This document shows, in pieces, positions 56,313 to 64,000 of a stretch of 64,000 nt of DNA. Below the pieces are notes generated by a model. The model did no database searches, was not told where the DNA came from, and worked only from the letters and a program-made list of their open reading frames with translations. The DNA is from Pandoraea anapnoica. GTDB taxonomy: Bacteria > Pseudomonadota > Gammaproteobacteria > Burkholderiales > Burkholderiaceae. The stretch is from NCBI RefSeq assembly GCF_902459765.1, contig NZ_CABPSP010000001.1, forward strand, positions 62,001 to 126,000, given 5' to 3'. The position numbers were made by a program, and so were the translations under genes. The stretch's first letter is position 1; every line of letters starts with the position of its first letter.

Positions 56313-57782
56313 ATGAGCAAAGAGAAAGACCGTCTGGACACCGGCTCGACGACCGGCGCCGGTGCACCGGCGGCAAGCGACCGAAACACGCTTTCGGTCG
56401 GAGCGGATGGACCGCTTCTGTTGCACGACGTTCATTTCCTTGAGCAGATGGCGCACTTCAATCGGGAGAAGGTCCCCGAGCGCCAGCCGCACGCCAAGGG
56501 CGCAGGTGCCTTCGGTATTTTCGAAACGACAGAAGACGTGAGTCGTTACACCAAGGCGTCGCTGTTCAAGAAGGGCGCGAAGGTCGACATGCTGGCGCGC
56601 TTCTCCACCGTCGCGGGCGAAGCCGGTAGTCCCGATACCTGGCGCGACGTACGCGGTTTCTCCCTCAAGTTCTATACCGACGAAGGCAATTACGACCTCG
56701 TTGGTAACAACACCCCGGTCTTCTTTGTCCGCGACCCGATGAAGTTCCCGCACTTCATTCGCAGCCAGAAGCGTCTGCCCGACTCGGGCCTGCGCGACAA
56801 CCACATGCAGTGGGATTTCTGGACGAACAATCCGGAGTCCGCACATCAGGTGACCTATCTGATGGGCGACCGTGGTCTGCCGCGCACCTGGCGTCACATG
56901 AACGGATATGGTTCGCATACCTACATGTGGGTCAACGCCAGCGGCGAGAAATTCTGGGTCAAGTACCACTTCCACACGCAGCAGGGCATGGCGTTCTTCT
57001 CCAACGCGGAAGCCGCGACCATGTCCGGTCAGGACGCCGACTTCCACCGGCGCGATCTGTTCGAGGCCATTGCGCGTGGCGACAACCCGAGCTGGATCCT
57101 GTCGGTGCAGGTCATGCCGTACGCGGACGCGAAGCAGTACCGCTTCAATCCGTTCGATCTGACGAAGACGTGGTCGCACAAGGACTATCCGCTGATCAAG
57201 GTGGGCAAGATGACGCTCAACCGCAATCCGGAGAACTTCTTCGCGCAAATCGAGCAAGCGGCATTCTCGCCGGGCAATACCGTGCCGGGCATCGGTCTTT
57301 CGCCGGACAAGATGCTGCTCGGTCGTGCATTCGCCTATAACGATGCGCAGCGCAATCGCATCGGCACCAACTTCCACCAACTGCCGGTGAACCGCCCGAA
57401 GGTGCCGGTGCAGACGTATATGTTCGACGGTCACATGGCTTACGAACATAGCGGCAATGCCCCGGTGTATGTGCCCAACAGCGGTGGACGTCCGTATGCC
57501 GATCAGACCGGTGCGGCCGAAGACGGCTGGGAATCCGACGGTGCCATGGTCCGCAGTGCCTACACGCTGCACAAAGACGATGACGACTTCTCGCAGCCGG
57601 GCGACCTCGTGCGTAACGTGTTCGACGAAGCGGCCCGCACGCGTCTTGTCGAAACCGTCTCCGGCGCCCTGCTCGGCGGTGTTCGTAGCCCGGTACTGGA
57701 GCGCGCGTTCGACTACTGGAAGCAGGTCGACGCGGATGTCGGTGCGCGCATCGAGAAGGCGGTGAAGGCTGGGAAGAAGTAA
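56313..57782 (+). CDS. katA: Monofunctional haem catalase (clade 3)
   Basis: 489 residues. Catalytic His60 lies in [12 protein letters not shown], Asn133 in [12 protein letters not shown], and the proximal haem ligand Tyr342 in [14 protein letters not shown]. The small-subunit length and lack of a C-terminal flavodoxin-like domain indicate clade 3. GGAGG lies 6 bases before ATG 56313. It decomposes hydrogen peroxide in the cytoplasm. TATTAT at ~56235 in the 217-bp leader is a possible -10 element; no OxyR site could be fixed. Confidence 0.95.
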   Translation: MSKEKDRLDTGSTTGAGAPAASDRNTLSVGADGPLLLHDVHFLEQMAHFNREKVPERQPHAKGAGAFGIFETTEDVSRYTKASLFKKGAKVDMLARFSTVAGEAGSPDTWRDVRGFSLKFYTDEGNYDLVGNNTPVFFVRDPMKFPHFIRSQKRLPDSGLRDNHMQWDFWTNNPESAHQVTYLMGDRGLPRTWRHMNGYGSHTYMWVNASGEKFWVKYHFHTQQGMAFFSNAEAATMSGQDADFHRRDLFEAIARGDNPSWILSVQVMPYADAKQYRFNPFDLTKTWSHKDYPLIKVGKMTLNRNPENFFAQIEQAAFSPGNTVPGIGLSPDKMLLGRAFAYNDAQRNRIGTNFHQLPVNRPKVPVQTYMFDGHMAYEHSGNAPVYVPNSGGRPYADQTGAAEDGWESDGAMVRSAYTLHKDDDDFSQPGDLVRNVFDEAARTRLVETVSGALLGGVRSPVLERAFDYWKQVDADVGARIEKAVKAGKK

Positions 57783-57798
57783 GAGCGAGTAAGCGAGT

Positions 57799-57829
57799 GG
57801 ATTAGCGCGCGACGTCGGCGCACTAATCC
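57799..57829. terminator. Hairpin overlapping a stop codon between convergent genes
   Basis: GGATTAG (57799-57805) and CTAATCC (57823-57829) form a 7-bp outer stem, with GCGC/GGCGC continuing inside. The right arm contains the TAG stop of the minus-strand gene. There is no T-run, so terminator activity is uncertain. Confidence 0.4.
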
Positions 57830-58416
57830 CAACGACGCATTTGCGGCGGGCGACGATGCTCGGCAAAGTGCCCGCCGTTTTCATTCGTGAAAGGTTTGGC
57901 GTCCAGCGTCGTGATGCCCGCCAGAATTCGGCGTGCGGTCGGCGTATCTCGCAGTCGTTCGCGCATCGTGTCGTCGAGGTTGCCGATAATCTCTGCCGCA
58001 CAGGTGCCGCTTTCTCGCATGGCTCGTTCCGGGTCATAACTTCCCATCAGACTCAGATACTCGGTGGCCCGGTTGCCAAAGACCGCTCCAAATATCTCCT
58101 GCGTTTCGAAGAGCATGATGAAGACGGTCGGGGCGGCGATGACGACCTCAAATTGTTCCTCCGCCGCGTTAAGTGTCAGCACGTCTCGAACGCGATCCTC
58201 CTGATCGTCAAACACGTTCGGGTGCGTCGAATGAACATTGTGAATCACGAGCGTTTGAAGCTGTCGTCGATAAATGATGTCCCGTGCCGTCGAAGGGACG
58301 TCGCTCAACGAACTTGGGCAGTAAAAGCGTGACGATTCGACAAGCGCTTCGGGCATCCACGCCTGAAGAAAGGCAATCGCGTCGTTGGTCGGGCAGATGA
58401 TGCTACGAGTTTCCAT
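57823..58416 (-). CDS. Hypothetical protein, partner of PD-(D/E)xK nuclease
   Basis: 197 residues, not recognised. No signal peptide or membrane helix. Predicted alternating strands and helices: RSIICPTNDAIAFLQAWMPEAL, then LQTLVIHNVHS, then QFEVVIAAPTVFIMLFE. This order recalls TOPRIM-like proteins of defence systems, but the expected acidic residues are replaced (Pro9 and His-Asn-Val-His 59-62), so the likeness may be accidental. ATG at 58416 is fixed by AAGGAG seven bases upstream, which overlaps the nuclease TAA. The two genes are therefore translationally coupled. Base composition is lower than flanking genes. Confidence 0.75.
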   Translation of the reverse strand: METRSIICPTNDAIAFLQAWMPEALVESSRFYCPSSLSDVPSTARDIIYRRQLQTLVIHNVHSTHPNVFDDQEDRVRDVLTLNAAEEQFEVVIAAPTVFIMLFETQEIFGAVFGNRATEYLSLMGSYDPERAMRESGTCAAEIIGNLDDTMRERLRDTPTARRILAGITTLDAKPFTNENGGHFAEHRRPPQMRRWD

Positions 58417-58426
58417 GTGCGTCTCC

Positions 58427-58987
58427 TTAGTCTGCACAGCTCACGCAATGCGCGCCTTCTTCCATGCATGCGCGGTATTTGCGTTTGAATCCCTGCGCGA
58501 AATCCCGCTGGCTTATGCAATATTCGATATCGTCACCGGTCCAGCAGAGAATTGTTGCCGGTTTGATGGAGTTGACGAGTGCCTGGGCCGTGTCCGTATA
58601 ACTCCCGCTGGCGAACAAGCAACCGATCAGCGGGGACGGGCGACGCATCAGATGTGCCAGGAGGGTCGCGATGGGGCCTTTGCAGACGGGTCTTTTCGCT
58701 CGTGATGCCTGCTTTGAGTAATCCTTGCACTCCACAATGGCCGCCACACCTCCGGAATAGATCATTCCGTCAACCTGCTCGATGACGTTCTTATCTTGAT
58801 GGACCACCCTGTAAGGCCATCTGACCTTCGCCCCACTCAACTCGAATCCCTTGATCACCAGATACTCCAGCGCTTTTCCCGGATCCCATCCGGGCGTTGA
58901 ACACTGCTGGACGTCCCGCCACAATTCGCCGACTTCCTCCCACCCATAATCCTTGACTCGTTCCACATATTCCCTGTCCGCCACCAT
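58427..58987 (-). CDS. Restriction endonuclease-like PD-(D/E)xK protein (Mrr-type core)
   Basis: 186 residues. The nuclease core reads ALEYLVIKGFEL (Glu41), QVDGMIYSGG (Asp73) and VAAIVECKDYSK (Glu86-Cys87-Lys88), the E...D...E-x-K pattern of Mrr-family enzymes. The C-terminus holds Cys174, Cys181 and Cys184, a possible metal site. No methylase, specificity subunit or helicase is present. ATG at 58987 is supported by GGAGGA 5 bases upstream. GC is low for the window: 34 of 60 bases at 58441-58500 and 30 of 60 at 58501-58560, suggesting transfer. Likely a defence or genome-maintenance nuclease with its downstream partner. Confidence 0.75.
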   Translation of the reverse strand: MVADREYVERVKDYGWEEVGELWRDVQQCSTPGWDPGKALEYLVIKGFELSGAKVRWPYRVVHQDKNVIEQVDGMIYSGGVAAIVECKDYSKQASRAKRPVCKGPIATLLAHLMRRPSPLIGCLFASGSYTDTAQALVNSIKPATILCWTGDDIEYCISQRDFAQGFKRKYRACMEEGAHCVSCAD

Positions 58988-59107
58988 GCTGTCCTCCGTG
59001 AATCTGAAGCCGATTCTAGAGGTGAGGGCCGGGGAAAAGCGGCAAGCGGTCGATTTATCGGAATCCGCCGATCGCGTTCGGCATTTCGTCCCAAAAAATG
59101 TCACTTA

Positions 59108-59136
59108 TTGTGAGTGCGCCCGGTTCCTGATAGCAT
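59108..59136 (+). promoter_or_regulatory. Sigma70-type promoter upstream of the fluoride riboswitch
   Basis: TTGTGA (59108-59113) and TAGCAT (59131-59136) are separated by 17 bp and each match 4/6 consensus bases. Transcription would start near 59143, just before the riboswitch P1 stem. Confidence 0.5.
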
Positions 59137-59148
59137 CACCACTGCTGC

Positions 59149-59216
59149 ACGGAGATGGCATTCCTCCGGCGTTCGTTTCGCAAACCGCCCTGCAACGGGG
59201 CTGATGATGCCTGCAA
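59149..59216 (+). ncRNA. Fluoride riboswitch (crcB motif)
   Basis: The conserved GGAGATGGCATTCCTCC is followed by AAACCGCC, a GCCC-TGCAAC-GGGGC stem, and CTGATGATGCCTGC. P1 is GGAG/CTCC. The pseudoknot pairs TGGCAT in the P1 loop with ATGCC in the 3' part, as in known crcB-motif RNAs. It lies ~150 nt before the start of a CLC-F type antiporter gene on the same strand, so it senses F- and turns that gene on. I could not settle whether the expression platform acts on transcription or translation. Confidence 0.92.
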
Positions 59217-59366
59217 GATCCTGGCGTGCCGGGAGGTTGCGGGCTATGCAAACGGGCGTTTCTTTCGATTCTCTCGTTTTACTCAAGTCACATCCCGCAG
59301 ACTGTTCCCCTTCGCGTTCAGGCCATGTGTCGACGACGTTGTTCGTCCCTGATTGAACCTGTGAAG

Positions 59367-60710
59367 ATGTTCCGCGACTCCCCTTTGTGGTCCTCCCTGC
59401 GCGATCTGTTGGGTGTATTGCCGCGCGCCGCGCATGCGAGTGCGCTTGCAGCACTCGTCGGCGTGATGGCGGGCAGCGCATCGGCGCTGTTCCTTGTCGT
59501 GCTGGATCTCGCGACGAATACGCGTCTCGCCCACCCCTGGCTGCTCTGGCTGCTGCCGGTCGCCGGTTGCGCGGTCGGCTGGCTGTATCTGCGGCTCGGC
59601 GCGAGCGTCGAAGCAGGCAACAACCTGCTGATCGACGAGATTCACGATCCGCAGCGGGTCGTGCCGTTGCGCATGGCCCCCCTCGTGCTGTTCGGCACGG
59701 TTGTGACGCACCTCTTCGGTGGTTCCGCTGGACGCGAAGGCACGGCCGTGCAAATGGGCGGCGCGCTTGCCGATCAGTTGACGCACGTCTTCCGTTTGTC
59801 GGGAGAGCAACGCCGTGTACTGCTGATGTCGGGGATTGCCGCAGGGTTCGCGTCGGTGTTCGGTACACCTCTCGCGGGAGCGGTGTTCGGTCTCGAAGTG
59901 CTCGCCATCGGCCGATTGCGTTACGACGCCTTGCTCCCGTGCCTCGTGGCTGCCCTCGTGGGCGACGCGGTGACCCGCGCGTGGGGCGTGCACCACACCG
60001 TCTACACGATTGCGCCGACGGCGTTCGCGCCGTCGATCACGCTCGCAGGTGCCTTCAGTGCCGCTGCGGCCGGTGTGCTTTGCGGACTGGTCGGTATGGT
60101 GTTTGCACAGACGACGCATGCCACGTCTGCTTTCATGAAGCGGCGTATTGCTTACGCGCCGCTGCGTCCCTTCGCGGGCGGTGTGCTGGTGGCCGTGGCG
60201 GCCACGATGCTCGGGACGCCGCAGTACCTCGGCCTCGGTATTCCGACCATCGTCGACGCCTTTCATACGTCGCTGCCGTGGTATGACTTTCTCGGCAAGA
60301 CGATCTTCACGGTGATCACGCTCGGAACTGGATTCAAGGGGGGGGAGGTGACGCCGCTGTTCTACATCGGCGCGACGATGGGCAATGCGTTGTCCCATGT
60401 GCTGATGCTGCCAGCGGCAGTGCTCGCAGGCATCGGCTTCGTCGCGGTATTCGCTGGGGCGGCGAATACGCCCATTGCGTCGACGTTGATGGCGATCGAG
60501 ATTTTCGGTCCGCAGATCGGAGGCTACGCAGCTATCGCTTGCGTGCTTGCATATCTGTGTTCCGGGCACACGGGCATCTATCGTGCACAGCGTGTGGGCC
60601 ACAGCAAACATGGTGAAGTGCCCGAAGGCACGAGGCTTGCGGATCTCCCGGCGTGGCGCAAGACACTCAGGCCGAACCCACCGTCGTCCGACAACGCCCG
60701 TCGTCCTTAA
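59367..60710 (+). CDS. CLC-family antiporter, probably fluoride-specific (CLC-F)
   Basis: 447 residues with about ten or more membrane helices. The GSGIP anion-selectivity segment of classic CLCs is replaced by GNNLLIDEIH (84-93), and the gating motif is GREGT (122-126) with Glu124 in place of GREGP. Both changes are what I recall of the CLC-F fluoride/proton antiporters. The upstream fluoride riboswitch strongly supports this. It would export cytoplasmic F-. ATG at 59367 was chosen; GTG at 59361 is also possible and no strong ribosome site is seen. Confidence 0.9.
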   Translation: MFRDSPLWSSLRDLLGVLPRAAHASALAALVGVMAGSASALFLVVLDLATNTRLAHPWLLWLLPVAGCAVGWLYLRLGASVEAGNNLLIDEIHDPQRVVPLRMAPLVLFGTVVTHLFGGSAGREGTAVQMGGALADQLTHVFRLSGEQRRVLLMSGIAAGFASVFGTPLAGAVFGLEVLAIGRLRYDALLPCLVAALVGDAVTRAWGVHHTVYTIAPTAFAPSITLAGAFSAAAAGVLCGLVGMVFAQTTHATSAFMKRRIAYAPLRPFAGGVLVAVAATMLGTPQYLGLGIPTIVDAFHTSLPWYDFLGKTIFTVITLGTGFKGGEVTPLFYIGATMGNALSHVLMLPAAVLAGIGFVAVFAGAANTPIASTLMAIEIFGPQIGGYAAIACVLAYLCSGHTGIYRAQRVGHSKHGEVPEGTRLADLPAWRKTLRPNPPSSDNARRP

Positions 60711-61648
60711 GCGCGCAGACGGGCCAGATCGGCGAGGGCACGTTGAAATGCGGACGCGTTTTTCATCCCTTGATCTTCGTGATTTGTGTTGAAGAGCACA
60801 TGGGTGTCGTCGGCGAGCGCGGCGATCCGTTCGACGCGCGCCGAAATATCGATCAGTTCACTCGCGCTGTACTCGTAGACGAAGCGGCCCGACGACGCCG
60901 TGATGCCGCGACGGTTCCACGCGGCTGCATTGCGCCCGTGCAGACGCACGACGCACAGGTCGTCGCGCGTCGTGGCCCACACGGCGGGCACGGTGTTGTC
61001 GAACCCGGACGGACTGTCGACGATGGTGTGCGCCGCGCCCGTCTCGCGCAGCATGGCGAGCGTGGCCGCCTCGCGCGATGGCGTATCGAACCAGCTACGG
61101 TGGCGAAATTCGATGGCGTGGCGCTCCCCGTCCAGGCGTCGCGCCGTCTCGAAGACGAGGGCACGTCCGGCGCGGTCGTTCTGCACCCTTGGCGAGAACT
61201 GGAAGTGGATCGCCGTCAGTTGCCCGCTTTGGCGCAACGGCTCGACGGCTTCGAGATAACGTCGCCACAACTCGTCGCGCAACTCGGCAGGAATGTCGGT
61301 GGCGGCAATATGTGCGCTGTCCGGCGATGCGCGGTGGTGCTGAGCTTCATGTGACGGTAACGCCTGCGCGATATCGGGCGGCAACGCGGCGAGGGGCATG
61401 TTATGCCCGGTGAAGGCGCGGAACGCCTTGATGTGAAAGCGAAAGGCGCTGGGAGTGCGTTGCGTCCATCGCCAGGCAACGTCGGCGTCGGGCAACCGGT
61501 AATAACTGCTGTCGACCTCGACGAGCTCAAACTTGGACGCGTAGTGGCGCAGGCGCGCGGCCGGTGTATCGACGCTCGGCGGGTAGAACCGGCCGCATGC
61601 GATGAGCGTGGGGTCGGTCCAGGACGACGTGCCGGTGCGGATTGTCAT
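60707..61648 (-). CDS. DUF72 (YecE-like) domain protein
   Basis: 313 residues with the DUF72 TIM-barrel hallmarks IRTGTSSWTDP, FYPP, RLRHYASKFELVEVDSSYYRLP, FRFHIKAFRAFTGH, FQFSPRV, IEFRHRSWF, VRLHGRNAAAWNR and LFNTNHEDQGMKNA. The family's activity is unproven. It is convergent with the CLC gene (4-bp overlap of coding ends) and divergent from the helicase across the LexA-box region. Confidence 0.92.
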   Translation of the reverse strand: MTIRTGTSSWTDPTLIACGRFYPPSVDTPAARLRHYASKFELVEVDSSYYRLPDADVAWRWTQRTPSAFRFHIKAFRAFTGHNMPLAALPPDIAQALPSHEAQHHRASPDSAHIAATDIPAELRDELWRRYLEAVEPLRQSGQLTAIHFQFSPRVQNDRAGRALVFETARRLDGERHAIEFRHRSWFDTPSREAATLAMLRETGAAHTIVDSPSGFDNTVPAVWATTRDDLCVVRLHGRNAAAWNRRGITASSGRFVYEYSASELIDISARVERIAALADDTHVLFNTNHEDQGMKNASAFQRALADLARLRA

Positions 61649-61741
61649 AAGGGCCTAGGCGGGTGATGGGCTGTCGACGCGGGTGACAGCGAGGATTCAT
61701 CCGAATTTCGCAAGGGGCTCGATGGACGCAAAACCCATCGT

Positions 61742-61761
61742 TATAATGTATAAATATACAG
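61742..61761 (+). promoter_or_regulatory. LexA-box promoter of the UvrD-like helicase
   Basis: The -10 hexamer TATAAT (61742-61747) overlaps an SOS-box-like dyad, ATGT-N8-ACAG at 61746-61761; read on the other strand it is TACTGTATATTTATACATTA, close to TACTGTATATATATACAGTA. A weak -35 (TCGATG) is 17 bp upstream. LexA would block polymerase here. The divergent DUF72 gene starts ~95 bp away and could share the control. Confidence 0.82.
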
Positions 61762-61793
61762 TACTCTTTGAGCGTACTTAAACCCGATCGATG

Positions 61794-61821
61794 CAAGCGA
61801 GGCACTGCGCGGCCTCGCTTG
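61794..61821 (+). other. Strong leader hairpin before the helicase gene
   Basis: CAAGCGAGGC and GCCTCGCTTG form a perfect 10-bp stem with an 8-nt loop (ACTGCGCG), about 40 nt downstream of the expected transcription start and 59 nt before the ATG. It is followed by TGTGCTTGCTTTTGCG. It may be an attenuator or an mRNA-stabilising element. Confidence 0.6.
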
Positions 61822-61879
61822 TGTGCTTGCTTTTGCGCTCGCTTTTGCGCCTATTTCTGCCGTTCATCCGTCAATTCGT

Positions 61880-63964
61880 ATGTCAGAACAGCCGTCCGCC
61901 GCCGCCCGCGATCCGTGGGGCGAACTCAACGACCGCCAGCGTGAAGCCGTCGACTTCGGTGTGGGCGACGATGGCGCGCCCGGCGGTCCTTTGCTTGTGA
62001 TTGCGGGAGCGGGGTCCGGCAAGACGAGCACGCTCGCGCACCGGGTCGCGAATCTTATCGTACGTGGGGCAGACCCCAATCGCATTCTGCTGCTCACGTT
62101 CTCGCGTCGTGCCGCTGGCGAAATGGAGCGTCGCGTGGGGGCCGTGTTGCAGAAGGTACTGGGGCTGTCGTCGACACAACCGCCGTCGCTGCCCTGGGCG
62201 GGGACGTTTCACGCCATCGGCGCACGGTTGCTGCGTGATTTCGCGCCCCGTATCGGGCTGTCGGAAGCGTTCACCATCCATGACCGCAGCGACGCCGAGG
62301 ACTTGCTCGGGCTGGTGCGGCACGATCTGGGGTTTTCTGCGACGCAGTCGCGTTTCCCGCTAAAAGGCACGTGTCTGTCGATCTACTCGCGCGTGGTGAA
62401 CAGTCAGGCGCCGCTGGCTGAAGTGCTCGCGAAGCATTTCCCATGGTGTGCACAATGGGAAGCGCAACTCAAGCAGCTTTTCGGCGGCTACGTCGACGCC
62501 AAGCAAGCGCAGCACGTGCTCGATTACGATGACCTGCTGCTGTACTGGGCGGAGACGATGGGCGCACCGGAACTGGCTCGCGAGCTTGATGCCCGTTTCG
62601 ATCATGTACTCGTCGACGAGTATCAGGACACCAATCGCTTGCAGGCGCAGATTCTTCTCTCGATGAAACCGGACGGGCGCGGCCTGACGGTCGTGGGCGA
62701 CGATGCGCAATCGATCTACGCGTTTCGTGCGGCGACGATCCGCAACATTCTCGATTTCCAGGGCCAGTTCGCCGCGCCGGCGCACGTGGTGACGCTGGAG
62801 CGCAACTACCGGTCGACGCAGCCGATTCTCGATGCGTCCAACGCCGTGATCGCCGAGTCGAACGAGCGCTACGCGAAGGCGTTGTGGACGGACCGGCCAT
62901 CGGACCGGTTGCCGCAACTCGTCAACGTAAGCGACGAATCGGGGCAGGCGCGCTGGGTCGCCGATCAGGTGCTGGCGCAGCGCGAGACCGGCACGCGACT
63001 CACGCAGCAGGCGGTGCTGTTTCGCACGGGCAGTCACAGCGCGGCGCTGGAGCTGGAACTCACGCGTCGCAATATTCCCTTCGTGAAGTTCGGCGGATTG
63101 AAGTTTCTCGAAGCGGCGCACGTGAAGGACATGCTGTCGATCTTGCGATGGGCGCATAACCCGGCGAGCCGCTTGTCGGGTTTTCGCGTTGCGCAGTTGA
63201 TCCCCGGCATCGGGCCTGTAAGCGCCACGCGGTTGCTCGACGCCATGGCGCAGTCCGCGACCCCCGCGCAGGTGCTTGCCGAGTTCAAGCCACCGTCGGG
63301 TGCCGCGACGGAGTGGCGAGTGTTCGTCGAAGTCTTCATGACGTTGCACGACACACGTCTGGCGTGGCCGGCAGACGTGGACTTGGCGCTGCGCTGGTAC
63401 GCACCGCTGCTCACCCAGCGTTTCGACGATGCCGCCGTGCGTCAGGCCGATCTCGAACAACTCGCGCGCATCGCCAACACGTACGGCTCGCGCGAGCAGT
63501 TCCTGACCGAGCTGACGCTCGATCCACCCGATGCCACGAGCGCACAATCCGGTCCGCCGCTCCTCGACGAGGATTACCTGATCCTGTCGACGATTCACAG
63601 TGCCAAGGGGCAGGAGTGGCATTCGGTGTACGTACTAAACGTGGTCGATGGCTGTATCCCCTCCGATATGAGTACCGGTGACGACGAAGACATCGAGGAA
63701 GAGCGACGCCTGCTCTATGTGGCGATGACGCGTGCAAAGGAGTCGCTGCAACTCGTTGTGCCGCAGCGGTTTTACGTCCATCAGCAAACCGGGCTGGGCG
63801 ATCGCCATGTGTATGGCACGCGCAGCCGTTTCGTGTCCGACAAGATGCTGCCGCTGTACGACATTTTCCCCAAGCCGCGCGAGGACGATGTGCCGCGCGG
63901 GCCGGTCGGCGACGTCACGGTGCACATCGACGTCGCAAGGAAGCTTCGCAATGCCTGGTCCTGA
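61880..63964 (+). CDS. UvrD/Rep-family ATP-dependent DNA helicase
   Basis: 694-residue superfamily-1A helicase. Q-motif LNDRQREAVDF, Walker A GAGSGKTS (43-50), motif Ia LLTFSRRAAGEM, GTFHAIGARLLR, motif II VDEYQDTN (245-252), motif III VVGDDAQSIYAFRAA, motif IV LERNYRST, motif V ILSTIHSAKGQEWHSVYVLNVVDGCIPS and motif VI YVAMTRAKESLQLV are all present. It should unwind DNA 3' to 5' in repair. ATG at 61880 gives the common MSEQP start but no ribosome site is seen; an upstream TTG at 61823 is open. A LexA box lies upstream. Confidence 0.93.
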   Translation: MSEQPSAAARDPWGELNDRQREAVDFGVGDDGAPGGPLLVIAGAGSGKTSTLAHRVANLIVRGADPNRILLLTFSRRAAGEMERRVGAVLQKVLGLSSTQPPSLPWAGTFHAIGARLLRDFAPRIGLSEAFTIHDRSDAEDLLGLVRHDLGFSATQSRFPLKGTCLSIYSRVVNSQAPLAEVLAKHFPWCAQWEAQLKQLFGGYVDAKQAQHVLDYDDLLLYWAETMGAPELARELDARFDHVLVDEYQDTNRLQAQILLSMKPDGRGLTVVGDDAQSIYAFRAATIRNILDFQGQFAAPAHVVTLERNYRSTQPILDASNAVIAESNERYAKALWTDRPSDRLPQLVNVSDESGQARWVADQVLAQRETGTRLTQQAVLFRTGSHSAALELELTRRNIPFVKFGGLKFLEAAHVKDMLSILRWAHNPASRLSGFRVAQLIPGIGPVSATRLLDAMAQSATPAQVLAEFKPPSGAATEWRVFVEVFMTLHDTRLAWPADVDLALRWYAPLLTQRFDDAAVRQADLEQLARIANTYGSREQFLTELTLDPPDATSAQSGPPLLDEDYLILSTIHSAKGQEWHSVYVLNVVDGCIPSDMSTGDDEDIEEERRLLYVAMTRAKESLQLVVPQRFYVHQQTGLGDRHVYGTRSRFVSDKMLPLYDIFPKPREDDVPRGPVGDVTVHIDVARKLRNAWS

Positions 63965-64000
63965 AATTGTGCTGCGTGAGGCGCGAGCGTCTGACGTCGA
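63951..64000 (+). CDS. GNAT-type acetyltransferase, N-terminal fragment (runs off window)
   Basis: ATG at 63951, overlapping the helicase stop by 14 bp, with AAGGAAG upstream at good spacing. The 16 complete codons read PGPEIVLREARASDV after Met, the usual first strand of GNAT acetyltransferases (IxIREARxxD). Too short for certainty. Confidence 0.6.
   Translation, partial: MPGPEIVLREARASDV

Noticed and set aside
57823-58987. Calling the nuclease pair a restriction-modification system
   Set aside because: No methyltransferase, specificity or translocase gene is present; only the nuclease core and an unrecognised partner are seen.
1-64000. tRNA, rRNA, insertion sequences, integrase or attachment sites
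   Set aside because: None could be seen: no cloverleaf-like gaps, no transposase-like proteins and no terminal inverted repeats; gaps are short and explained by regulatory sequence.

Overview
The window is a 64 kb piece of a high-GC, Gram-negative chromosome. Burkholderia-type porins, UrtABCDE with urease, PxpABC, TctDE-like signalling and Burkholderiaceae-like protein sequences point to a beta-proteobacterium of the family Burkholderiaceae. Pandoraea is my best guess, from protein character only. I saw no rRNA, tRNA, CRISPR array, prophage or insertion sequence. Almost everything is ordinary chromosomal coding sequence packed into short operons.

Layout. 1-2.5 kb: the end of a dipeptide ABC transporter (dppD partial, dppF) and a TraB/GumN-family protein. 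2.6-17.1 kb, minus strand: a complete nitrogen-scavenging block, read urtABCDE, ureD, then a polar amino-acid ABC transporter (two permeases and an ATPase, no binding protein), then ureA, hupE/ureJ, ureB, C, E, F, G. Two sigma54 promoters (GG-N10-GC), each with NtrC-like sites 95-170 bp upstream, lie before urtA and before the amino-acid permeases, so the block is probably two nitrogen-controlled transcripts. 17.1-21 kb: a DUF1059 protein, an MFS transporter, a GlxA-type regulator and an AT-richer gene for a secreted protein with two retropepsin-like halves. 21-25.8 kb: a MocR-type regulator divergent from a beta-alanine catabolic pair (transaminase, mmsA). 25.8-28.9 kb: 5-formyl-THF cyclo-ligase with pxpB, pxpC and pxpA.

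28.9-43.5 kb: housekeeping genes (lytic transglycosylase, NDUFA9-like protein, GST, cca, an orphan amino-acid binding protein, DUF2905, a MidA-type methyltransferase, folM-like, folB, ttcA, glmU, glmS), then a VOC/DUF3224 pair. 43.6-48.3 kb: two porins, a small lytic transglycosylase and a saccharopine-dehydrogenase-family enzyme. 48.4-54.8 kb: a three-component ABC importer with a fused double permease, divergent from a TctDE-like two-component system. 54.9-64 kb: a stand-alone cysteine desulfurase, catalase, a lower-GC two-gene module (PD-(D/E)xK nuclease plus an unknown protein), a fluoride riboswitch with a CLC-F type antiporter, a DUF72 protein, a UvrD-like helicase behind a LexA-box promoter, and the first codons of a GNAT acetyltransferase.

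The most informative signals are the sigma54/NtrC architecture of the urease block, the fluoride riboswitch, the LexA box, the repeated CTGTAC/ATACAG half-sites at the MocR locus, phased T-tracts at about 36.75 kb, the nuclease module and the bilobal retropepsin-like protein. Function calls come from reading motifs and remembered family features; no database search was run.
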